64,000 nucleotides of DNA from Collimonas fungivorans (GTDB lineage: Bacteria; Pseudomonadota; Gammaproteobacteria; Burkholderiales; Burkholderiaceae_D). The notes under the pieces were generated by a model. The model ran no database searches. It saw only the letters and a list, made by a program, of their open reading frames with translations, and was not told the DNA's origin. Of this stretch, positions 20,426 through 29,512 are shown piece by piece. The translations under genes were made by a program, and so were the position numbers. The stretch covers positions 434,001-498,000 of the forward strand of contig NZ_CP013232.1 of NCBI RefSeq assembly GCF_001584145.1, written 5' to 3'. The first letter of the stretch is position 1; every line of letters begins with the position of its first letter.

Positions 20426-20886
20426 TTGAACTATTCCTAAAAGTTATTAATGTTAAACAATTAGTAAATATACATTATAGATCCGTGATTCTATACTCCA
20501 TTCAAATAAAAAAAGTAGCCCGATGTTCTTTCACGAGCATGCATCCGGGCACGGAAAATGGAGACAGGTATGAACAATGCAGTCGAAAAATCATCGCGTG
20601 CGCTGGCGCGGCGTTCAGAGCCGCATATGCGAGCTTCGTGTCAGTTCGATGTTGTGAATCGAGATGTTCGCACCCGATTCCATGAGATATCCCCGCTCCC
20701 TCAAATTAAGTTGTCCTACAGACGCATAGGGCTGTCACACGCCGATCGCCGATAGGCGTTTCCCTATCGCGTTTGGCGCAACGTTACGTTCGGTCGATTC
20801 CGCTAAGAACCTTGCGATGCTTTACGGCTTTTGATGCATTTTCACTTTCTCCAATTTGTTAATTGTTTTCACCAACAGGAAAAAAT
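20426..20886. promoter_or_regulatory. LysR-type divergent control region
   Basis: 461 bp without a convincing gene. The LysR-proximal part carries ATGT...ACAT dyad-like sequence around 20450-20475, with AAATATACATTA at 20466-20477; that 12-mer recurs at 37532-37543 upstream of the LysR pseudogene. A frame starting at 20558 (METGMNN...) is preceded by a weak ribosome site and has no recognisable homology; it sits where the Tat-amidohydrolase relic lies in the second cluster, so it may be eroded coding DNA. Confidence 0.45.
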
Positions 20887-21582
20887 ATGAGCAACTCCAC
20901 TCAACCAGACGTTATCCGCGAATTCACCCGAATATCAGCAGAGTTGGTCGATGACGCCGCGCAATATCCTTCGTCAATTTTGGCTGACGTTGCAGGTCGC
21001 CGCGGCACATTGTCCAGTCGAATCGCTCCGTTGTCGCCGACGATGCGTATTGCCGGACCGGCACTCACGGTAGAAGTTCGTCCTGGTGACAACCTGATGA
21101 TTCATGCAGCGATGGCGATCGCCAAGCCGGGTGACGTATTGGTCATAGACGGCAAAGGCGATGAAACTTGTGCGTTGATGGGAGAGATCATGATCTCCCA
21201 ATGCCAGGCCATCGGCGTTGCCGGTGTGGTGATTTTTGGTTCTGTACGCGATACAGAAGCAATCCGTGATTTAGGTTTTCCGGTATATGCGGTTGGCGCT
21301 AATCCGAACGGGCCAACCAAGCTGGTCCCAGGGCGCGTCAACTGGACGGTATCGGTGGGCGGAACAGCGGTCAATCCAGGTGATTTGATCGTCGCCGACG
21401 CTGACGGTGTGGTTGTTGTCGAACGTGAAAAAGTAGCATCCCTGTTGCCGCTGGCAAAGCAAAAAGTAGACGATGAAACTGCACGGATAAAAGGCATCCG
21501 CAATCGTGAGCAGTTACGTCCAAGCTGGCTCGACGGCGCGCTGCGCAAAGCCGGCGTGCTGAAGGAAGGAGAGCAACTATGA
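20887..21582 (+). CDS. RraA-family aldolase (4-hydroxy-4-methyl-2-oxoglutarate / CHA aldolase type)
   Basis: 231-aa protein. The glycine-rich swivelling fold of the RraA/HMG-aldolase family is present. The metal- and substrate-binding pair Arg121-Asp122 (FGSVRDTEAIRDLGFPVYA) and Glu100 (MGEIM) are kept, which distinguishes class II pyruvate aldolases from the RNase E inhibitor RraA. Predicted reaction: divalent-metal-dependent retro-aldol cleavage releasing pyruvate from a 4-hydroxy-2-oxo diacid. The ATG at 20887 has CAGGAAAAAAT before it. The next gene overlaps it by four bases (ATGA). A paralogue is at 33917. Confidence 0.85.
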   Translation: MSNSTQPDVIREFTRISAELVDDAAQYPSSILADVAGRRGTLSSRIAPLSPTMRIAGPALTVEVRPGDNLMIHAAMAIAKPGDVLVIDGKGDETCALMGEIMISQCQAIGVAGVVIFGSVRDTEAIRDLGFPVYAVGANPNGPTKLVPGRVNWTVSVGGTAVNPGDLIVADADGVVVVEREKVASLLPLAKQKVDDETARIKGIRNREQLRPSWLDGALRKAGVLKEGEQL

Positions 21583-22529
21583 GCATTGGAATCCCCAACA
21601 GAAAACCGGTGATTCTTGTCACTGGCGCCGATTTAGCTGCGCAAGCGTTGTCCCTGCTAAATAGTTTTGAGATTGTCTATGCCGGTAAGACGCCGGACGA
21701 AGAACACTTGGCCAGTCTCTGCACACAGCATCAACCGGTGGCCATCATCGTTCGCTACGGAAAAATCACGGCACGGATCATTGACGTTTGTAGCGGCTTG
21801 CTCGTTATTTCGAAGCACGGGACTGGCATCGATACGATCGATATCAGTTATGCAAAATCGAAAGGTATCGCAGTAGTCGCTGCTGCCGGTGCAAATGCAC
21901 CGGCGGTCGCTGAACATACATGGGCATTGATTTTTGCCTGTGCGAAGAATGTCGTGGGCCTGGATCAACGCATGCACGCCGGACATTGGGATAAAGCGAC
22001 GCATAAAAGCTTGGAGCTTAAAGGCCGCACGCTTGGCTTGGTTGGCTTGGGCGCCATTGGCTTGCGCGTAGCTGAAGTCGGCTTGGCGCTGGGCATGCAT
22101 GTCATTGCTCATGACCCTTATGCCAGGCAAGTTCCAGAAGGCATCGCTAAAACTGAATTGACTGAGCTACTGGCAACAGCTGATGTGTTGTCGCTGCATT
22201 GCCCGCTGACAGCCGAAAACAAGCAGATGATCAATCGCGATTCATTGGCGGCAATGCGCGACGGCGCCATCATCGTCAATACCGCTCGCGGTGGGCTGAT
22301 CGATGAAGAAGCTTTGCTCGAATCACTGCAAAGCGGAAAAATTCGAGCAGCCGGCCTGGACAGCTTCCAGATCGAGCCATTCGTCGGTCCGCATCATTTT
22401 GAGAATGTGCCTAACGTGATCCTTTCGCCGCATATCGGGGGCGTTACTGCGGATGCCTATATCGGCATGGGAATAGCTTCGGCACAAAACGTTCTAAATG
22501 CACTTGCTACCGAAAATGCGGTCGCGTAG
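21579..22529 (+). CDS. NAD-dependent D-2-hydroxyacid dehydrogenase
   Basis: 316-aa oxidoreductase of the D-isomer-specific 2-hydroxyacid dehydrogenase family (phosphoglycerate/glyoxylate reductase branch). The Rossmann motif GLVGLGAIG is at residues 153-161. Catalytic Arg237 (NTARGGLIDEEAL), Glu266 and His285 (LSPHIGG) are all present. It would interconvert a 2-oxo acid and a D-2-hydroxy acid, plausibly the product or precursor of the adjacent aldolase. Its start overlaps the aldolase stop, indicating coupled translation. Confidence 0.9.
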   Translation: MSIGIPNRKPVILVTGADLAAQALSLLNSFEIVYAGKTPDEEHLASLCTQHQPVAIIVRYGKITARIIDVCSGLLVISKHGTGIDTIDISYAKSKGIAVVAAAGANAPAVAEHTWALIFACAKNVVGLDQRMHAGHWDKATHKSLELKGRTLGLVGLGAIGLRVAEVGLALGMHVIAHDPYARQVPEGIAKTELTELLATADVLSLHCPLTAENKQMINRDSLAAMRDGAIIVNTARGGLIDEEALLESLQSGKIRAAGLDSFQIEPFVGPHHFENVPNVILSPHIGGVTADAYIGMGIASAQNVLNALATENAVA

Positions 22530-22608
22530 GCGATCTGGCTGACTTGCTTGCGTTACGCAGACACATGTTTTGTGCCACGGCAGCCGGCCATGACGTTGGA
22601 GGAAGATG

Positions 22609-23934
22609 ATGGAAACGACAATAAAAAATATCAACAGCCTGGAAAAAGAAACGATGAGGAAGGTCATTCTTCGCATCATCCCGTTTCTGATGGTTTGCTA
22701 TCTGCTGGCATTTATTGATCGCGGCAATATCGGCATGGCGGCGCTGCAGATGAATCATGATCTCGGCATTTCGCCCAAAGCATACGGCTTTGCCAGCAGC
22801 TTGTTTTTCATTTCGTATTTCATTTTTGAGGTGCCTAGTAATCTCGCCCTGCAAAAATTCGGCGCGCGTAAGTGGATCGCCCGCATCATGGTGACCTGGG
22901 GCCTTGTGTCCGCAAGCACGGCTTTTGTTCAAGGGGGGCCATCGCTATTCGTTCTACGTTTCTTTCTGGGCGCTGCCGAAGCGGGCTTCTTTCCAGGAGT
23001 ATTGCTATATCTGACATATTGGGTGCCGTCTGCGTATCGCGCGCGTATCGTTGCGATATTCATGGTTTCGATCCCTGCAGCCAGTTTCATCGGATCGCCG
23101 ATTTCGGCCATGTTGCTGCAGATCGATGGCACGCTGGGATTACATGGTTGGCAATGGCTATTCATTCTGGAAGGGTTGCCTACTGTGCTGCTCGGATTTG
23201 TCTGTTTATTTTTTCTGACTGACCGTCCCGAACAAGCGCATTGGCTTGGTACAGAGCAACGCGACTGGTTGTCCGCGCGCATTCAGAAAGAAAGAGCTGA
23301 AAGCAAACTAATTTCGCACGTCTCGCTATGGAAGTTGTTTCGTAGCAAGGAAGTGCTGGGTATGGCATTGGTGTGCTCCACTGCATCTGGGGCCGGCACT
23401 GTGCTTGGTGTTTGGCAACCACAACTAATCAAATCCTTTGGCTTAACAGTGATGCAGACCGGCATGGTCAACGCAATACCCTATCTGCTGGCGTCGGTAA
23501 TCATGGTCTTGTGGGGACGGCATTCCGACCGCAGGAACGAACGTCGTTGGCATACGGCCATTCCTTTGTTAATGATCGGAGGCGGCATGGTTTGCGCACA
23601 ACTGACGTCCGCATTGCTACCCACCATAGCTTTATTGTCGTGTGTGTTGATTGGTGCCTATTCATTCAAAGGGCCGTTCTGGGCTCTGGCTTCCGGTTGG
23701 TTGGCTTCTGGCTCCGCTGCTGCCGGCCTGGCGGGAATCAATGCGGCGTCAAACCTGATTGGCGGCGGCCTGATGGTGAACGTATACGGTTGGATCAAAG
23801 CAGAGACCGGCAGCTATGCATTGGCTTTGTTGCCGTTGGCGATACTGGCGATGATGAGTGTCATTTGCCTGCTCATTCTGGACTACCAGGCAAACCGTTC
23901 CAGTCCGGTGGTTGGCTGCACCAAGACCGTTTGA
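22609..23934 (+). CDS. MFS transporter, anion:cation symporter type
   Basis: About 441-aa, 12-helix major facilitator of the ACS family, which includes phthalate, tartrate, glucarate and hexuronate carriers. Family marks are FIDRGNIGMAAL in helix 1 (ACS: D-R-x-N), FEVPSNLALQKFGARKWIARIM and GAAEAGFFPGVLLYLTYW. Two adjacent ATGs exist; the second (22609) is six bases from GGAGG and is preferred over 22606. It probably imports the organic acid degraded by the cluster. A paralogue is at 37980. Confidence 0.88.
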   Translation: METTIKNINSLEKETMRKVILRIIPFLMVCYLLAFIDRGNIGMAALQMNHDLGISPKAYGFASSLFFISYFIFEVPSNLALQKFGARKWIARIMVTWGLVSASTAFVQGGPSLFVLRFFLGAAEAGFFPGVLLYLTYWVPSAYRARIVAIFMVSIPAASFIGSPISAMLLQIDGTLGLHGWQWLFILEGLPTVLLGFVCLFFLTDRPEQAHWLGTEQRDWLSARIQKERAESKLISHVSLWKLFRSKEVLGMALVCSTASGAGTVLGVWQPQLIKSFGLTVMQTGMVNAIPYLLASVIMVLWGRHSDRRNERRWHTAIPLLMIGGGMVCAQLTSALLPTIALLSCVLIGAYSFKGPFWALASGWLASGSAAAGLAGINAASNLIGGGLMVNVYGWIKAETGSYALALLPLAILAMMSVICLLILDYQANRSSPVVGCTKTV

Positions 23935-23971
23935 TGGCGGGTGTTGAATACCGCCTGATAGAAAGAGAATC

Positions 23972-24076
23972 ATGAGCTTTTTTTCCGCACCGCCGAGCAT
24001 TTGTACCACGCGTGTTTACGCGCTTGCCTGATCGTTTTCGCCAAACGCGTCCGACTGCGTGGGCAACGCCAAGGTG
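23972..24076 (+). pseudogene. 5' stub of an SMP-30/gluconolactonase gene
   Basis: The ATG opens MSFFSAPPSICTT and after a one- or two-base shift continues TRLPDRFRQT. The intact lactonase at 39328 begins MSFFTPPPTVETT...TRLPDHFRK, so this is the first ~30 codons of a paralogue. A stop in the first frame (TGA near 24029) and loss of the rest show it is dead. In both clusters it follows the ACS transporter. Confidence 0.65.
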
Positions 24077-24158
24077 TTGCTACTTGGTACACTGATTATG
24101 TTTTTGCTTGGCGATCCGGCGAAACAATCGCATCTGACCGCTAACAGAGGGAAATAAC

Positions 24159-25193
24159 ATGCAAGATATCAAAACGCCTCACGTACCGGTGCGGGAAGAT
24201 TGGCTCAATACGCATACCGAGGCGATTCTGGAGCCTGAAATTTCGATCGTTGATGCTCATCACCATTTATGGGATCGACCGGGCGCGCGCTATCTTTTTC
24301 CGCAATTCCAAGAGGATATGTGGGGCGGTCACGACGTGCGGCAGACCGTGTATGTGCAATGTCGCTCCATGTATCGCAGTAGCGGGCCGGTCGAGATGCG
24401 ACCGGTGGGAGAGGTCGAATTCGCCAACGGTGTCGCCGCGCTCGGAGAAAGTGGCATTTATGGTGCGTTGCGTCCATGTGCTGCCATCGTTGGCGGCGCC
24501 GATCTTTTGATCGGCGACAAACTGGAGCCTGTTCTGGAAACCATGCGGGCAATCAGTGGCGGGAGGCTGAAAGGTATCCGCAACCCGGTTGCTTGGCATG
24601 AAAATGATGCCGTGCGTTCAAGTCCGGTACTGCCGCCGCCAAGTCTGATGCGAGATCGGCGCTTCCTGAATGGTGCAGCGTGTTTGCAGCGCCTCGGCCT
24701 GTCACTGGACGTTTGGGCGTATCACTCGCAACTTAGGGAATTGGTTGATCTGGCTAAATTGCTTCCAGACCTGCATATCGTATTGGATCATCTGGGAGGG
24801 CCGATTGGCGTAGGCCCTTACACAGGTAAGCGAGATGCGGTATTCGACGACTGGAAAGGGCAAATGACGCTACTGGCACAATTGCCGAATGTCTATGTAA
24901 AACTGGGCGGCCTCGGTATGCCGGTAATGGGGTTCACCTTTCACGAACAGCCTCGTGCCCCTTCTTCCAGCGATCTTGCGATAGCCTGGCGACCTTATAT
25001 ACACACCTGCATAGAGCTCTTCGGCGTTGGACGTTGCATGTTCGAAAGTAATTTTCCGGTCGATAAAGGTATGTTCAGCTATGCCGTGTTATGGAATGCC
25101 TTCAAGCGCCTGGCCAGCGGTGCTTCGGCTCAAGAAAAAGTGGCGTTGTTCAGTGCAACCGCCAAATATGTCTATCGCCTTCCTGTCGAATAG
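24159..25193 (+). CDS. Amidohydrolase-2 family TIM-barrel hydrolase (COG3618-like lactonase)
   Basis: 344-aa metal-dependent hydrolase related to 2-pyrone-4,6-dicarboxylate lactonase and sugar-acid lactonases. The barrel opens with SIVDAHHHLWDR (His pair near residues 36-38). HIVLDHLGGP (about 208-217) and RCMFESNFPVDKGMFSYAVL (about 289 onward) supply further active-site residues, and it ends ATAKYVYRLPVE, as usual for the family. ACAGAGGGAAATAAC precedes the ATG. It probably opens a lactone before aldol cleavage by the RraA-type enzyme. A close paralogue is at 34600. Confidence 0.85.
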   Translation: MQDIKTPHVPVREDWLNTHTEAILEPEISIVDAHHHLWDRPGARYLFPQFQEDMWGGHDVRQTVYVQCRSMYRSSGPVEMRPVGEVEFANGVAALGESGIYGALRPCAAIVGGADLLIGDKLEPVLETMRAISGGRLKGIRNPVAWHENDAVRSSPVLPPPSLMRDRRFLNGAACLQRLGLSLDVWAYHSQLRELVDLAKLLPDLHIVLDHLGGPIGVGPYTGKRDAVFDDWKGQMTLLAQLPNVYVKLGGLGMPVMGFTFHEQPRAPSSSDLAIAWRPYIHTCIELFGVGRCMFESNFPVDKGMFSYAVLWNAFKRLASGASAQEKVALFSATAKYVYRLPVE

Positions 25194-25246
25194 AAATTAT
25201 CCGAAGCGCCTTATATTTTTCCATTCCCGCTAGAGGAGGAGACACA

Positions 25247-26563
25247 GTGTTAAATCAAAAAGAAATAAAATCTGTCAGTTCTGAATATATCTCGACGTCA
25301 AGCGCGCACAAAACTGCCGACAGTTCTGACAATGCCTTGCCCTGGTATCGCGAAGTGGGGTCTGCCGGCTGGGCTGCACTGCTGCTCGCAGGGTTGGGCT
25401 GGATGTTTGAAAGCTATGACTCGTTCATGCTTTCCCTGACACTACCTACTTTGGCGACGGTATTTGATCTGAGCAAGACGCAAATCGGTGCGCTCATCAG
25501 CGTAACGGCTGCAGGTCAGATTTGCGGGGGAGTATTGTTTGGCTGGGTCTCCGACAGGTTAGGGCGGGTCCGGACAGCCTATCTCTGCATTTTGATTTAT
25601 TCGATATTTTCCGGATTAATCGCCTTCGCACCATCAATATCGGTGATTGCGGCACTGCGCTTTTGCGGGGCCCTTGGCATGGGGGGGACCTGGACCGCGG
25701 GAGCCGCATTAGTGGCAGAAACATGGGGGGCGAAACATCGCGGTCGCGGCGGCGCCCTCATGCAAATGGGATTGCCGATTGGGGCTATCGTTGCCATCGG
25801 TGCTGCGGCGGTAGTGGGCAACCTTGCCGGCGGTCTTGGTGGCAATGGTTGGCGCATTCTGTATCTGATCGGGGCATTACCCGCTGTAATAATGTTTTTT
25901 ATTGCACGGCGCACGCCAGAGTCGCCTGTTTGGAAAAAGAGAGCGCAAGCCAGCTTATTGAAGACCAGGCGCAGATTTTCATTGCCATCAGCCGCAGAGT
26001 TGAAGGGGATTAAGCACGCATTCTTTTTTATCTTTTTTCTCCAATACATTTTTTGGGGCGTATTCACCTGGGCGCCAACCTTTCTCATTGCATCAAAGCA
26101 CCTGAATTTTTTGCACAGCCTGAATTTCCTGATGGCCTTGCAATTGGGAGCCATTGCCGGCTTTATTGTATTTGGAAGTTTCGTGGACCGGTTTGGACGA
26201 CGTCCTTTGTTTTTCTCATATCTCGGGATCGGCATCTGCTCCGTCTGCTGCTACGTGCTCTCGGTTCAACCCGGTATTTTGCTGGTCGCGTTGTTCTTCA
26301 CGGGATTTAGTGTCAACGGCATCTTTGCAGGACTTGGTCCTTTTACAGCGGAACTGATTCCGGATACAGAGTCCCGTGCCTTCCTGATGGGACTTGCCTA
26401 TAATGGCGGACGTATCGGCGGATTACTGGCCCCCTCTATCATCGGAGTGCTGGCAACGCACGGTGGGGCAGAGCTGGGAATGAGTACCACTATTGCCGCT
26501 TTTGCTTTCGCTGCCGTGGTCATATTTTTCGCTCCGGAGACTAAAGGGCGACAACTAAAATAA
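25247..26563 (+). CDS. MFS transporter, aromatic acid/sialate:H+ symporter type
   Basis: 438-aa, 12-helix carrier. Helix 1 carries GWMFESYDSFMLSLTLP, with the D-x-(F/Y) region used by proton-coupled carboxylate carriers. The cytoplasmic loop GWVSDRLGRVRT is the MFS signature, with a second copy GSFVDRFGRRPL. The GTG at 25247 is chosen: AGGAGGA precedes it by six bases, while the frame upstream runs back into the amidohydrolase gene. This cluster therefore has three MFS carriers in a row, of three different subfamilies. Confidence 0.85.
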   Translation: MLNQKEIKSVSSEYISTSSAHKTADSSDNALPWYREVGSAGWAALLLAGLGWMFESYDSFMLSLTLPTLATVFDLSKTQIGALISVTAAGQICGGVLFGWVSDRLGRVRTAYLCILIYSIFSGLIAFAPSISVIAALRFCGALGMGGTWTAGAALVAETWGAKHRGRGGALMQMGLPIGAIVAIGAAAVVGNLAGGLGGNGWRILYLIGALPAVIMFFIARRTPESPVWKKRAQASLLKTRRRFSLPSAAELKGIKHAFFFIFFLQYIFWGVFTWAPTFLIASKHLNFLHSLNFLMALQLGAIAGFIVFGSFVDRFGRRPLFFSYLGIGICSVCCYVLSVQPGILLVALFFTGFSVNGIFAGLGPFTAELIPDTESRAFLMGLAYNGGRIGGLLAPSIIGVLATHGGAELGMSTTIAAFAFAAVVIFFAPETKGRQLK

Positions 26564-26577
26564 TCGAGCACGGGTAA

Positions 26578-27945
26578 ATGTCAGACGCAAAGAAAAATGA
26601 TGGTCTTCCATTCGATCAGCGAAGACTTGCCATTGCCACGGTTATCTGTGGCTTGGCGATGGCGGTCATGGATGGCACGATTGCCAATCTTGCTCTGCCT
26701 TCGATTGCGCGCGACATGCATGCGACGGCGGCAGAGTCCATCTGGATCATCAATTCATACCAGATCGCAATGGCAATTTGCCTCCTACCGCTAGCGTCAC
26801 TGGGCGAAATTGTCGGTTATCGCCGCATCTACCTGATTGGTTTGATGATGTTCACCCTTGCCTCGTTGGCATGCGGTTCAAGCAACACTATCGCGCAACT
26901 GAGTATTGCACGCGTTCTCCAGGGCTTCGGAGCGGCGGGAATGTTGAGTGTGAATATTGCGTTGATCAGATTTATCTATCCCGCGGACATGCTTGGCCGT
27001 GCAGTTGGCTACAACGCGCTTGTTGCCGGCTCCGCGACAGCGCTCGGCCCTACCGTTGCCGGACTGATACTGAGTGTCGCCTCATGGCACTGGCTTTTTC
27101 TGATCAATGTTCCCATCGGTGTTGTGGTGCTAGCCATCGGCTATCGGTCGTTGCCGGCCAGCCCATTGGCAAAGCATCGCTACAATGTACTAAGTGCGAT
27201 GTTGTGCATGGCTTCAGTTGGTTCGTTGCTATATACCGTCGACGCGATCGGGCATCTTCAGGGAATTTTCTCCATTTTAAGTTGTGCAATTCTCACGGTT
27301 TTCGTCGTCGCCTTGTTGTTGCGCTTTCAGCCAGCCAACGCACCGATGCTCCCTACAGATTTACTTAGAATCCCGTTGTTTTCGCTATCGATAGGCACTT
27401 CCATATGTTCATTTGCGGCACAAACAGCCGCTTATGTGATGCTGCCTTTTTACCTACAGGAGCATTTAGGGCAAAGTGCTGCGCATGCCGGGCTGCTATT
27501 GACTGCATGGCCGGCGGCAGTCGCAATGACCGCATTAGTGGCGGGCAAAATGTCCGATCGTATGTCGGCCGGTTTATTAGGAGGGATAGGTCTGGCAATT
27601 TTAACGCTCGGATTACTTTCTTTGCTGACCGTGACAGCGGAGAGTGCGGACGGCCTTGTTGCCATACGGCTGGCGATATGCGGCTTTGGCTTTGGGTTGT
27701 TCCAGTCCCCCAATAACCGCACAATGATTAGTGTTGCCCCGACATTGCGCAGTGGAGCAGCAAGCGGCATGCTGGGTACTGGGCGCCTTATGGGACAGAC
27801 AGCGGGAGCGTCGTTAGTTGCATTCGCTCTTACTGCGACATCGTCGCCGTACATTGTCATTCTCCTGATCGCGGCGATTTTATCGGGTGCGGCTTGCTGC
27901 GTTAGCCTGAGACGAGTCGGTTTGTCGCCAACTGTACCCACATAA
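26578..27945 (+). CDS. MFS transporter, DHA2 (EmrB/QacA) type
   Basis: 455-aa carrier with about 14 helices, including MAVMDGTIANLALPSIARDM in helix 1 (the DHA2 motif D-x-T-x-x-N-x-A-L-P) and LGEIVGYRRIYLIGL. DHA2 members are usually drug or metabolite exporters, so it may remove a toxic intermediate. It starts 14 bases after the preceding gene with only a weak ribosome site. A frameshifted paralogue occupies 35719-37096 with high identity throughout. Confidence 0.87.
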   Translation: MSDAKKNDGLPFDQRRLAIATVICGLAMAVMDGTIANLALPSIARDMHATAAESIWIINSYQIAMAICLLPLASLGEIVGYRRIYLIGLMMFTLASLACGSSNTIAQLSIARVLQGFGAAGMLSVNIALIRFIYPADMLGRAVGYNALVAGSATALGPTVAGLILSVASWHWLFLINVPIGVVVLAIGYRSLPASPLAKHRYNVLSAMLCMASVGSLLYTVDAIGHLQGIFSILSCAILTVFVVALLLRFQPANAPMLPTDLLRIPLFSLSIGTSICSFAAQTAAYVMLPFYLQEHLGQSAAHAGLLLTAWPAAVAMTALVAGKMSDRMSAGLLGGIGLAILTLGLLSLLTVTAESADGLVAIRLAICGFGFGLFQSPNNRTMISVAPTLRSGAASGMLGTGRLMGQTAGASLVAFALTATSSPYIVILLIAAILSGAACCVSLRRVGLSPTVPT

Positions 27946-27995
27946 CATTTTCGGCTATACGATTACATGTGCCGGTTTTTTACGCTCAAACACGC

Positions 27996-28055
27996 TCAGT
28001 TTTCGCGACCAATGGCAATGGGGTGAATCTGGTTCTCGGCCCAGTTGTTGTCGAT
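27996..28055 (-). pseudogene. IS66-family transposase fragment
   Basis: Read on the minus strand this encodes IDNNWAENQIHPIAIGREN then a stop, matching the conserved D-N-N-x-A-E-x-x-I-R-P-x-A-(I/V)-G-R-K-N block near the C-terminus of IS66 TnpC transposases. Nothing else of the element is visible. Confidence 0.65.
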
Positions 28056-28060
28056 CGGAT

Positions 28061-28342
28061 GATGGACACACCTTCACCGGCAGTTCGCAAACCTGGAACC
28101 CTAACGGCAACGGCATGACCGACTTGGCGGTAAATCCTTTCGCCGAAGGCGATGCCTGGCTGGCCGACGCTAACAATCTGTGGCATTCCGTTGACTCCGG
28201 GGTCATCTGGACCAAGCTGACCGCAATGGCAACGGTAGAGGTTGAATACACGAATGTGCATGGCGCCCTCAAGGTTGCTCTAGAGGTGCCTGCCATGGTT
28301 TCCAGCTATTCGGCGGCGATCTACGTTGTCGGCATCCTTTAG
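28061..28342 (+). pseudogene. Fragment of a secreted GH74/BNR-repeat glycosidase
   Basis: 94 codons without a start: the sequence includes DLAVNPFAEGDAWLADANNL, WHSVDSGVIWTKL (a BNR/Asp-box, S-x-D-x-G-x-x-W) and, at the end, SSYSAAIYVVGIL. The order matches a blade of GH74 xyloglucanase-like propellers. It directly abuts the IS66 fragment and stops at TAG (28340-28342). Non-functional relic; 28343-28443 shows nothing. Confidence 0.55.
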
Positions 28343-28443
28343 TAAATCCCCCCAGATCAGCAGTACTTTTGGCTTGTTTGTCCATGCTGTCAAAAAGCAG
28401 AGAGCCAAGTACTTCCATGGCATGGAGTCAAACGGGAAAGTCA

Positions 28444-29258
28444 TCACATCAGAAAAGTATCACCTAGTTCTAACTGTAGCTTAGCTTGCGCTGCTGCTTC
28501 GTCGAATACGTCGCTAGTGGGATTTACGTAAATCTTCGGCGAAGCGCCAAGGCGAACAGATAGGTCTTGGGCGAGCGCTAGAAGCTTGCCTCGTAGTGCC
28601 TCTAATGCAGCTGGATCGAAGCGAAGGGTTAGCCCGAAGATGGTCATCGAGCCAATCAAGGCATTGTCGGTACCGAATACGGGGACGGACATAGAGGACG
28701 AGTGGGGGTTGTTGATGCCCATGGAGATGCAGACGTACTTGCCGCCAGAGCGGGCCGCATTGCCAGGAACTGAAAAGAATCGGAGCACCTGGGCACTGGA
28801 GGTTTGGTCCAGTGGGAAGAGAGAGCCTGATTTGACAGTGGCTTTGACTGATGCCGGAGATTCGACAGCATAAAGGCAAAGACGTTGCTCCTGCTGACGG
28901 ATATAGAAGGCTGTGCTTTCCTGGGTCTCGTGAACCAATTTTTCAAGGGTTGGCACGATGAAGTCTTTATAGTCGAATTTCGATTCAAAAGCCTTTCCGA
29001 GCTGGTATGCACGTGGACCGAGTTGATACGAATTGTCGGCCCGTTGGATGACATATCCCTCACGAATAAAGGACATCAGGTAGCGATGAATGACGCTCTT
29101 GAAGAGGCCGGTTCGCTCTTCCAGCGCCGCTAAACCGAAGGGTTCGGGGAGTCAATGAAGGCGCTGAGGATGGTCAGGCTACGTTCAGCGCCGAGAACCG
29201 TACGGTCAGGGGCAGCGTCTTTTTCGGCGGTTGATTTTGAGTCTGTCATTTTTTTCAT
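28444..29258 (-). pseudogene. IclR-family regulator, frameshifted
   Basis: From the ATG at 29258 (or 29249) the frame reads MKKMTDSK...ERSLTILSAFIDSPN and hits TAG after about 40 codons. In the next frame the sequence resumes with EPFGLAALEERTGLFKSVIHRYL and continues as an intact IclR effector domain (MSFIREGYVIQRADNSYQLG to residue ~250). A single-base loss near 29141-29149, in a G/C run, explains this. Either it is a recent pseudogene or a base-call error. It is divergent from the amino-acid ABC operon, its probable target. The downstream 210 codons could still be translated from 29076 but would lack the DNA-binding helix. Confidence 0.8.
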
Positions 29259-29455
29259 AAACGTTTTTCGATTTCTTTCTTTCGCGCTTAAGCGTATCAC
29301 TTTTCACACGTGGCGCGATGCACCAAAAACGGGAAAATAAAAGCATTCACGCACCCAGAATGTGATTGCCATAAGAGTTTCCGACAATTTCGCACCGCAC
29401 CAAAGCATGCTCTAACTATTTGAATTTTAATAGAAAAATTCGCTTGTTATAAATT

Positions 29456-29470
29456 CATAATGGCATTATG
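29456..29470. promoter_or_regulatory. Inverted repeat upstream of the amino-acid ABC operon
   Basis: CATAATG-G-CATTATG is a perfect 7-bp dyad centred about 50 bp before the start codon at 29513, in an AT-rich stretch. IclR-family operators are short AT-rich palindromes, so it is a candidate site for the divergent (frameshifted) IclR product. Confidence 0.4.
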
Positions 29471-29512
29471 ATTTATTTGCACTTCGTCGTTCAACACTTG
29501 AAAGGGAAGAAA

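Noticed and set aside
20558..20755. 65-codon frame in the LysR divergent region
   Set aside because: No homology, weak ribosome site, overlapping frames equally open; listed only as possible eroded DNA.
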